A stretch of DNA of 64,000 nucleotides from Boswellia sacra (taxonomy: Eukaryota > Streptophyta > Magnoliopsida > Sapindales > Burseraceae): NCBI GenBank assembly GCA_013180625.2, contig SNVD02000244.1:1-64000 (forward strand), given 5' to 3'. Made by a program: the position numbers and the translations under genes. Below are positions 56,105 to 64,000 of the stretch, piece after piece (within the stretch, counting starts at the first letter, position 1; each line of letters begins with the position of its first letter). The notes below the pieces were generated by a model that was not told the origin of the DNA, did not search any database, and saw nothing but the letters and a program-made list of their open reading frames with translations.

Positions 56105-57030
56105 TATAACCTATATATACTTCAAGAGCTGCTTTGGTATAGTCAGTCTCGATGAGACCCAATAGAAGCAGCATGATGTGCAAGTCAATCTTGATGAGAC
56201 CCAATCAAAGCAGCATGATGTGCAAATCAGTCTTGACGAGATCCAATTGAAACAGCACGATGTGCAAGCCGCCTGGATAAGGCTCTTCAGTTCAGTATGA
56301 TATGCAAGCCATCCAGATCAAGCTTCTCAGTTCGGCACGATGTGCAAGTTGCTTGGATCAGGTTCCTTAGTTAGCATGATGTGCAAGCTGCCGTAATCAG
56401 GCTCCTCAGTTAGCACGATTTGCAAGCCAGCTAGTTGAGGCTTTTCAGTCATTATAATGTGCAAGTTGCCTGGATGAGGCTCTTCAGTTAGCACGACATG
56501 CAAGCCACCTAGATAAGGCTCTTTAGTTAACACGATGTGCAAGTCGCTTGGATGAGGCTCCTCTTTTTAGCATGATGTGCAAATCGCCTAGATCAGGTTC
56601 CTTATTTCAGCATGAAGTGCAAGCCTCATGGGTCAGATAGCTTCAGTCTTGATGAGACTTCTGTCAAGAACCACGTGTGCAAAGGTAGCTTCTTCTCGAT
56701 AATATTTCTCTAAAGCAGCATGATGTGCAAAGTTAGTTCTATCTCGATGAGACTTCTCTTAAGCAACACGATGTGTAAAGTCAACTCTATCTCGATAAGA
56801 CTTTTCTTAAGCAGTATCATGTGCAAGAGCATCTCCTTATCGATAAGACTCAATGATCACTTGAAGCAGCATGATGTGCAAAGTTAGTTCTATCTCGATG
56901 AGACTTCTCTTAAGCAACACGATGTGTAAAGTCAACTCTATCTCGATAAGACTTTTCTTAAGCAGCATCATGTGCAAGAGCATCTCCTTATTGATAAGAC
57001 TCAATGATCACCTGAAGCAGCATGATTGTC
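56105..57030 (+). repeat. Tandem array with AGCACGATGTGCAAG units, Tat-3
   Basis: About 17 copies of a unit of roughly 40-60 bases carrying GCA(C/T)GATGTGCAAG, with two flavours of spacer (GATGAGACCCAATC and GGATGAGGCTCCTCAGTTAG). The last part is a near-perfect tandem duplication of about 150 bases (56715-56864 and 56865-57015). The minus-strand frame 56542-56327 merely reads this repeat. Confidence 0.85.
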
Positions 57031-57945
57031 TAAAAACATAGATCAAGCAATTCAAGTAGTGCCATGTACAAGATGCTTGGAACTAACAATATTATGATAA
57101 GCATCATTATAAAAATGAGAACTGCCACAGTTGAAGACCATAAAAAAGGACTACTGTTTTGAAGAAGAAAGTTCAAGTTTGATATTCATCTTGAAGAAAG
57201 CATCTCCCTTGAAAGAAGACATCCATTTTGAAGAAAGAATGTCCCCTTGAAGAAGACATCTACCTTAAAAAAAGAATTTGAAGTCCACCTTGAAGAAGGG
57301 ATCTTGAAAAGGAAATTTGAAGTTCAACTTAAAAAGGAAATCTACCTTAAAGAAGGAAGTTCACCTTAAAGAAAAGATTTGAAGAAGAACTTAGAAAGAA
57401 ATTTGAGCCGCATCGAAGGATAGATTTTTGATAACCGGACCCATATGAAATAATTACTGTAAAGACTAGAAAGAAGCTTCATTGGAAAACAACATCCAAT
57501 ATGGTAAAATCTAGAACTTATTTGAATTTACCATCATGAATTGTTTGACATGTTGTAGGAACTTGCAAGAATGATAAAGAGATCCTAGTGAATATGAGAA
57601 TCAAAGACCTGATATGAGCTCCATAGTGAAAGTTCCTATAAATGCAAAATCTGAATAGATCCAGAACAAAGAATGGCAAATTAAGAAATTTCCCCAATGG
57701 ACTAGAAGAAATCAAGAATAGAAGTAAGAATACTTGAAAGAAGGGCATGAAACCCAATGAATGCAAAGGATGAAGAAGATCAAAGAAGAATGAAGAATAC
57801 TTAGAAGAAAGGCATGAAACCCAATGAATACAGAGTTTGAAAAGATCAAAGAAGAATACTCAGTCGAAGGTATAAAGAATGAAAAGGTCTAAACATTGTG
57901 ACATTGTGCATGATAGATGTTTTCCCGATGGGCATACATTAGAAT
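57031..57945. repeat. GAAGAAG-rich degenerate repeats and spacer, Tat-3
   Basis: 57160-57420 is a degenerate array of about 30-base units (CACCTTGAAGAAGGGATCTT and variants). 57421-57945 is the inverted counterpart of the Tat-2 spacer 15261-15560 (it shares GGCATGAAACCCAATGAATG repeats). No gene seen. Confidence 0.65.
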
Positions 57946-58620
57946 AAAACCCTACGGAGTAGGTGCACTTAAGAATGTTTTGAGCCCTTAGAAAAGGCAT
58001 AAGTTATAAGAAGAGGCGTATCGAAGGGTGTTGAAAACGCTAAGAAGTAGGTGCACTTAAGAGTGTTTTAAGCCCTTAGAATAGGCACAAGTCCTAGAAA
58101 GAAGCACACCGAAGAGTGTTGAAAACCTAAAAAGTAGGTGCACTTAAAAGTGTTTTAAGCCCTTAGAATAGGCATAAGCCCTAAGAAGGGTGCACCGAAG
58201 AGTGTTAAAAACAAGTAGGTGCATTTAAGAGTGTTTGAAGCCCTTAGAACAGGTGCACTCAAGAGTGTTGAAAACCTTAGGAAGTAGGTATACTTAACAG
58301 TTTTTAAAGCCTTTAGAATAGACCCACTGAGGAGTGCTAAAAAGCCCTAAGAATTAGATGCACTAAAGAGTGTTAGAAACTTTAAGAGATAGGTGCACTG
58401 ACGAGAATTTTATCTTAATATCGTAAGGATGCACTTCACGTGTTAGAAGGCTACATTTGTTTGCACTACAAGGGTGCATATTGTGCATCATAGGAATGCA
58501 TTTGTCCACACTAGAAGAGTGCACTACATGCATTAGATTAGCCTTGAGTGGGCACATCATCCCTTGAATGGGCACATTAGCCCTTAAGTGGGCATACCTT
58601 TCTTGCAAGAGTTAAAGAGG
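57946..58620. repeat. Inverted counterparts of the Tat-2 arrays
   Basis: Repeats of AGTAGGTGCACTTAAGAGTG with AAGCCCTTAGAATAGGC (about 60-base period), followed by AGTGGGCACATCATCCCTTG-type units. They are the reverse complement of the arrays at 14690-15260. Confidence 0.8.
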
Positions 58621-58712
58621 AAAGCATATGAAAGATGAGAGGAGGAAAGATGAAGCAAGAGTACTTTGTTGATTTTTGTGTCTCACAAACTTCTCTAAAG
58701 CAGGGGGCAAGC

Positions 58713-60326
58713 TATAGACACTAGATTTATGAGGCTCGATGATGAAGTGAAGATGAATGTAGAGCAATAGAAATGATTAAAATGCCCTTGGAAACAAATG
58801 GAAGAAAGGTGAGAAGAAACCTACCAAGAGTCTTAAAACACATGATTTAAAAAAATCATAGAAATTAATCCAGGAGGAATATGATGATCAATCATATACC
58901 ATTGTGAAGCTACGGATGTTTCGTTTCCACAGAATTTTATGGATCACAAATCAAAGTTGAACTCAAAGAGTTATGTGCAATTGAACAACTAAAGGTCAGA
59001 AGGGATTACATTAAAAAAATGCAAAATTGGGCCACAACTGGCCGACGATTGTGAGACAGTCGACCGACAATCTCCCAATAGCTAGTCGGCTATTATCCTT
59101 TTAATTTTGATAAATTTCAATTGCAACCTTCCTTTTTAGTTTCTTTGCTTCCTTTTTCAACTCAACCCACCAACTATATAAACCCCCTTCTCCCCACTTT
59201 CCAACACACATCAAATTCATCTCTTCTACCTCTTGAAGATACACTTGAGAATTTAAGGATTTTTTTCTAGTTAAAGTTTTTAGGCGTTTTATATTACTCT
59301 AAACCTGGAAAGGGCACGTCCTGAGAGCAGTTCTCTCTTCTCTCTCTTTATTTCTTCTTTATTTTTCTTGCTTTAGAATAAGCATGTTTAGGTTTGTCTA
59401 TTCTTAGAATAAGCATGTTGAGGTTTTATTTTGATGCTTAGAAGCATGTTTAGGGTTATTATGAATTGTTCTAACCCTTGTTTGTTCTGCGAGATGGATA
59501 AGCATGTCAAGGTAAGTCTTTTGTCTTTCCTTATTTAGAAACATGAATAGGATTTTATTTCTTTGTTTAGAAACATGAATAGAAATTTTATTTCTTTGTG
59601 AATACTTAGAATCATGCTTACGAGCACATGATTAGAATCATGCTAGGAGGATTTACGATTTCTTTGAAGCATGCTAGGAAATAGCATAGAATAGATAAGA
59701 ATTACCATATTTACATTTTAATGCCTGAATTGGGCTAGAATGGCCACGATTGATATTGATTGATTGTATTAGGCTAGAAATTCCATGTTTAGGCTAGAAA
59801 TGCCATGATTTACTATGCTTACTATGAATACGCTAGAATTGCTATGTTTAGATAGAATTACCATGATAGGAAACATTAAACCTAGTTAGAAGTGCCATGG
59901 TTCAAGATTATGACTTTGAATTTTAGTTGATTGATATGAAAAAATGTATGAATATACCATGTTTAGAAGTATAATTGAATCATCCCATGAAAAAGGCTTG
60001 ATAGACATTGAATAGACTCACATATGGTGGTGAGGAATTCATTATCTATCGAGTCTCAAATTGAGTGCTCATATTGGATTTATGCATGCATATGCAATGA
60101 ACGCTATGAATGGTATGAATGTGATATTTTGAAGAGTTTTACTTTATTTATTTGTTGAATAGCAAATTGATGTAATCCTATCCCCTATCCCCCATGTTTG
60201 AAAGGAAATGCAATTCTATTCTCCTCCATTTTTCTTTGTATGGATATACAACTGTTGTTTATTGAAATATCACCTCACATGTTTTAATAAAGATAAAAAT
60301 GAAAATGTGTGTATAAAACGAACAAC
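58713..60326 (+). repeat. 3' LTR of Tat-3, part before the LINE
   Basis: Begins TATAGACACTAGATTTATG (TG changed to TA). It contains a motif cluster with GACAGTCGACCGACAATC and TAGCTAGTCGGCTATTA (59040-59096), then TATATAAA at 59175-59182. It also has GCTAGAAATGCCATG repeats (59740-59900). It ends at the LINE target duplication GAACAAC (60320-60326). Confidence 0.82.
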
Positions 60327-62262
60327 CACCGGCGAGTGGCATCTCACCTCCATCAAATTCTTGTAGATCAGACGACGTTCTACAAGTTTCCCTTCATCAG
60401 CACCACCAGATTCGCGCCACAACACCTCCGTTCAAGGCCTCAAAATTTCGGATTTACTATTTACCGCCACCTCTAGTCGGAAAACGGCGAGTTGTATCTC
60501 TCCTTTGCCACCATCTAGTAGATCGGGTAATACTGACCAACTTTTCCTTCTTGGCCGTCATTTGATTCCAACCAGAAACCACTCAAATCGCCGCTTCTTC
60601 AATTCGGATTTTACTGTTCACCGCGGTGGTCACTATTCATTACCGGAGACACTGTTCATCAGCCCTACCCAAATTGTTCTTTAGGTTATTTCATGCAACT
60701 TTGCCTCTTGGTCGATTTCCTGATTCCTTGCGGATTATCGTTTTTAAAGAGGTGACGACGACTTTGGAAGCCATGCCGCTTCGGTGCCTGGTTTGCTTTC
60801 GTTTTTCCATCTCTTTTTTTATGAGTTTGCATTGTATTTGATTTGTAATTCACTTGATGGATCCATCCAAGACAACTACTGGCTCTTGGGCTGATAAAAT
60901 CAAGATTACTGATTCGAGTACCCGATGCAAATTGAGTCCGGTTACTCCTAAGAAACCGGGTACAATCCTTGAGATTCCAGATGAGATTGTCGACGAGAAT
61001 TTAGCCGAATGGCGTAGATGTCTTGTTGGCTTCTTTCCGGGATATGTGATGCCCTTCCATGCTGCACGTTCGATGGCGATGCGTGCATGGAAATCTAGTG
61101 GTCTTGAGGACGTCCGTTCCACGGATAAGGGATTTCTCATCTTCCGTTTTAGAACTGAGGATGAGGTACATGCAATCATTGCTCGAGGTCTTGGATGTTT
61201 GGAGGTAAATTCATTTACCTGCAGCAATGGCATCCGCATCTGGATTTCAATCTTACAGCATTCTGGACACTACCAGTTTGGATCCGTTTGTATGGCCTGC
61301 CGTTTCCTTTGTGGACAGCCAAAGGCCTTAGCATTATCTCCAGCATGATTGGAGAACCTCAATCTTGTGATAAGGCGACTTCTGATCTATCTAGATTAGA
61401 GTATGCGAGGGTTTGTGTTTTTATTGATGCAAGACGCCCTCGAGTTAAGAATTTTGAGTTCAGGTGCAAACTCTCTCTAGAGCCCATCAAAATTCAAGTT
61501 GAATATGAGTGGACTCCAAAACATTGCCCCAAATGTTGCCAGTTTGGTCATCGTTGTCCAGAACCGGTAAAGACTTCAAGCCCAGATAAGAATGAGGCTA
61601 GCACCTCTTATAGTACCCCTTTGAGAAAAGAAAAGGATGTGACCAAGGTCACTAATTGCACCAAAATAGTTGTTATCCCAGAAGTTTCTGCAGTGCAAGT
61701 TGAGCCTTCGAATGCTACTACACTTCCGAGTGCAGAGTCAGTTTCAGATTCTGATTCTCCATCTCCTTTTGCGACCGACGAGGGTAGACTTTTGGGCACT
61801 ATCAAATGTTCTACAAATCGTGAGGCATCTATTTCCTCAGGGCGGATACCTACTGAGTCTTCTCCCACTCATTTTGAGCCTTTGATTGGGCTCAGTGAGG
61901 ATGATCAACCTGATAGGATTGACCATACCCATTCGGACACCCCAGCTACCCCGGTAAAGAAGGGTAAGAAGAAGAAAAACAAGAAGGGTTAAAGCTCTTG
62001 TATTTTTATGTTTTAGACCGTTTGTGATCATTTCTCTTTTATGTTGTTAAGGTCGTTTGTGGCTTTTTTACTTTGTTTAGGTCGTTTGTGGCTTTTTTAC
62101 TTTGTTTAGGCCGCTTGTGGCCTTCATTTTCTATCTTTTTGTTGGATTGTATGTTTGGACTTTACGTCCTTTTGTAATTCTTGGGGTATGCCCCTCGGAT
62201 TTTTGTACATTATAACTTTTTTGGATTTATATTACTAAGTAACTTTTTCAAAAAAAAAAAAA
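60327..62262 (+). mobile_element. ORF1-only LINE derivative with poly(A)
   Basis: A GC-richer insert of about 1.94 kb starting CACCGGCGAGTGGC and ending in A(13) at 62250-62262. The 7-base duplication GAACAAC is on both sides (60320-60326; 62263-62269). It has a 5' untranslated region (60327-60856), one ORF1-type gene, and a plant L1-type 3' end (GGGGTATGCCCCTCGGATTT). There is no endonuclease or reverse transcriptase, so it must have moved with enzymes from another LINE. Confidence 0.88.
60857..61992 (+). pseudogene. LINE ORF1 protein (DUF4283 and zinc knuckle), one frameshift
   Basis: It starts at ATG 60857 (MDPSKTTTGSWADKI). The DUF4283 domain spans about residues 45-190 (AEWRRCLVGFFPGYVMPFHA, DKGFLIFRFRTEDEV, FGGKFIYLQQWHPHLDFNLT, LPVWIRLYGLPFPLW). 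A zinc knuckle follows (CPKCCQFGHRC, about 61528-61560), then a Ser/Thr/Pro-rich tail ending in a Lys-rich stretch (KKGKKKKNKKG, stop at 61990-61992). A single-base loss near 61185-61195 (at the usual GPW/MF position) shifts the frame; the rest is open. ORF1 proteins bind LINE RNA. Confidence 0.87.
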
Positions 62263-62421
62263 GAACAACATTGAGTGGACTGTTTAACAACATGGGTTAT
62301 TTTTATTTGGTATAACCTAGTGGAGGTTGGATTTTGATCCGATCGAGGTGAATGTCTTGTACCTAACTTTCAAAACCTATCTTTGAAAGGATAAAGATAG
62401 TTTAGATCCTGAAGTGAGGGA
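62263..62421 (+). repeat. 3' LTR of Tat-3, part after the LINE
   Basis: Begins with the second GAACAAC and continues the Tat LTR (ATTGAGTGGACTG matches ACTAAGCGGACTA of the inverted Tat-2 LTR). It ends at the Sirevirus-2 border inside AGTGAGGGAT. Confidence 0.8.
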
Positions 62422-64000
62422 TGACCCAGGTATGGCAACCCAAGAGAGGGGGTGAATTGGGTTTTTATTTATCAAAACGGATTTGTAAAACTTTTCTTGA
62501 AAGATCAAAATTAGTTCACTCTTTCTTTAAGAATAAAGGTGAAGAAGATGAAATTAGAATTTATCAAAGATGCAATCAAAAGAATAATAATGATGAACAA
62601 TCACAAGTGCAAGTAAATGTAAAGAGGAAAGGGATAGAGAGAGTGCAAACTCAATTTACGTGGTTCGGCAAACCTTGCCTACGTCCACGGGCTTCTAGCT
62701 CCACAGCTAGGCTTTCCACTAAGTTGTTGAAATCTTTTACAACTTGCTTGATGAACAACCTCACCAAGACTTTCTTCAACTCTTGATAACACCACACCAA
62801 GAGTTCTTCTTGATGAACAACCTCACCAAGGCAACTTCCTTCAACTCTTGATAACACCACACCAAGAGTTCTTCTTGATGAACAACCTCACCAAGGCAAC
62901 TTCCTTCAACCCTTGATAACACCACACCAAGAGTTCTTCTTGATGAACAACCTCACCAAGGCAACTTCCTTCAACTCTTGATAACACACAACAAGAGTTC
63001 TCCCAAGGATAACTATTATCTTTACAAGAATATTTCACTCTCACCACAATACAAGAACAAAGATAATTTTTACAACAAAAGTATAACTCTCTTCAAAGAG
63101 TAGATAAAGAATATAAAAGCTCTCTAGACTTGATATTTCTCTTGTTTTTTGTTTGATAGATGCTTCTCTTCACTTGCTGAATGCATGGGAGAAGGGCTCC
63201 TTTTATAGGCAAATGAGATGAACTTAATCAAGTGAAGACACCATCTCCAGATTTTCTACCCACCATAAAAACTGTAATTTTGTCTGTCATTTTTGTCAAT
63301 GTTTTGTTTGAAATTTTAAAATATACAAAACATAAAAGATCCAAGAACCAAGTCATTTGGATATCTGTAGCTCAAGATATAGCCAAAAAACCATTTGGTG
63401 CTCATGTGACTTGATTGTTTTTCCTTGTGTCAGTCTACCAAATTGAATGATAATTTTGTCAGCCTTTTGTTTGAAATTTGAATTTCTTCAAAACATAAAA
63501 GATCTGAATATTTGAATAATATTTCCAAAACATTAAGAATCAAAGCATTTGGATATCTCTATCTCAAGATATGGATAAAACATCATTCAGTGCTCATATG
63601 AGTTGATTTTTCTTCTCTGTGTCAGTCCACCGAATTGCATGTCAATTATGTCAGTCCTTCCATTTGAAATTTGAATTTCTTCAAAACATATGGTGCCTCA
63701 TTATGTCCTCTTTCCAATGCCATAAGAATCAAGTCATTTTGATTTTTATAGCTCAAGATATGTCCAAAATAGTATTCGGTGCTCATGTTAGCTGCTTTCA
63801 TTTGTTTTTCAACTTGCATGATGATTTGGATAACCTTACACTTGAAATTTAAATTTCTTTAAAACATATGAAATGTTATAAATTGAGCAAGCTTTCCAAA
63901 GGCTCAAGAATCACATCATTTGGACATCTGTAGAGAAACATATGATCAATTGATTGAATATTGCTCATGTGTCACATTCCTTGAATCAAACCTTGTTCTT
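62422..64000 (-). repeat. LTR of an inverted Sirevirus-2, running off the window
   Basis: Reverse complement of the Sirevirus-1 LTR. It begins TGACCCAGGTATGGCAACCC, the expected TGTTGACCC end with a few bases lost. It runs past the TATA at 63201-63207 and the tandem repeats to the window end, where it matches position about 400-415 of the left LTR. About 180 bases should remain outside. It is inserted in the Tat-3 LTR. Whether it is a solo LTR or part of a full element cannot be seen. Confidence 0.92.
62777..62990 (-). repeat. 65-base tandem repeat expansion in the Sirevirus-2 LTR
   Basis: CAACTCTTGATAACACCACA recurs at 62777, 62842 and 62907, with a partial copy at 62972, an exact 65-base period. 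Sirevirus-1 LTRs have only about one unit. Frames reading through it are artefacts. Confidence 0.9.

Larger units (their letters stand above)
56065..62421 (+). mobile_element. Tat-3: 3' region and 3' LTR of a third Tat element
   Basis: It holds the Tat-type 3' tandem arrays, a polypurine tract (AAAGCAGGGGGCAAGCT, about 58697-58712) and an LTR (58713-60326, resuming at 62263-62421) homologous to the inverse of the Tat-2 LTR. Tat-1 ends inside its tandem arrays on the left, so Tat-1 appears to have inserted into it. No coding part of Tat-3 is in the window. Confidence 0.78.

Noticed and set aside
56327..56542. Minus-strand frame of repeating LTEEP-HIV units
   Set aside because: It is the direct translation of the tandem array; the period and lack of start context argue against a gene.
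56105..57030. Possible CRISPR-like array
   Set aside because: Units are direct tandem repeats with related spacers, in a plant transposon; no cas genes.
57518..57766. Minus-strand hydrophobic frame of 82 residues
   Set aside because: Lies in noncoding Tat-3 3' sequence; the homologous Tat-2 interval (15370-15640) does not keep the frame.
60850..61239. Minus-strand frame of 129 residues
   Set aside because: Shadow of the LINE ORF1 frame, which has clear DUF4283 and zinc-knuckle signatures on the plus strand.
61608..61885. Frames opposite and offset to LINE ORF1
   Set aside because: Low-complexity Ser-rich shadow of the ORF1 tail.
62651..63047. Minus-strand frames in the Sirevirus-2 LTR
   Set aside because: They read the 65-base tandem repeat of the LTR.
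1..64000. tRNA, rRNA, miRNA or snoRNA genes
   Set aside because: None recognised by eye; tRNA-like words are primer sites of retroelements. A tRNAscan or Infernal run would be decisive.

Overview
The window is a block of nested plant retrotransposons with no sign of an ordinary single-copy host gene. The organism is a flowering plant, probably a eudicot with a large repeat-rich genome. The evidence is an SIRE/Sirevirus-type Ty1/copia element with several polypurine tracts, Tat/Ogre-type and Athila-type Ty3/gypsy elements, plant L1-type LINE pieces, plant mobile domain (PMD) and DUF7745-like cargo genes, and a LONELY GUY (LOG) cytokinin-activating enzyme. The species cannot be named from the sequence. 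Family calls come from recognised motifs. LTR divergences are hand counts.

Layout. 1-225 is a minus-strand LINE reverse transcriptase remnant. 226-8629 is Sirevirus-1 (+), with both LTRs and broken gag-pol. 8630-56064 is the 3' part of a Tat element (Tat-1, +): broken integrase, antisense DUF7745 pseudogene, antisense PMD pseudogene, tandem repeats, and a 3' LTR at 53544-56064. Two large insertions split the Tat-1 PMD gene. The first is Tat-2 (12617-40033, minus strand, exact duplication GATAC). The second is Athila-2 (about 40130-50781, minus strand, left LTR truncated). Tat-2 has its own antisense DUF7745 and PMD genes, and Athila-1 (17643-27895, minus strand, exact duplication ACCAT) sits inside that PMD gene. 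56065-62421 is the 3' part of a third, older Tat element (Tat-3), whose LTR is interrupted by an ORF1-only LINE (60327-62262, poly(A), 7-bp duplication). The window ends inside the LTR of an inverted second Sirevirus (62422-64000).

Inferred insertion order: Tat-3 first, then Tat-1 into Tat-3, then Tat-2 and Athila-2 into Tat-1, then Athila-1 into Tat-2. The LINE and Sirevirus-2 entered the Tat-3 LTR independently. Athila-1 LTRs differ at about 40 of 1528 positions. Tat-2 LTRs differ at about 15% of a 150-base sample, mostly by transitions. Both values agree with the nesting.

The most interesting content is cargo. Both Athila copies carry, between integrase and the 3' LTR and in sense orientation, an intronless LOG gene preceded by an unrecognised Cys-rich ORF. 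The LOG frame is intact in Athila-1, although that element has lost its reverse transcriptase/RNase H, and is broken in Athila-2. Both Tat copies carry a two-gene antisense cargo (DUF7745 and PMD), and clusters of the same short motifs lie in the LTR promoter and near the cargo promoters. Athila 3' regions also hold a duplicated segment that can fold into several stems with apparent compensatory changes.
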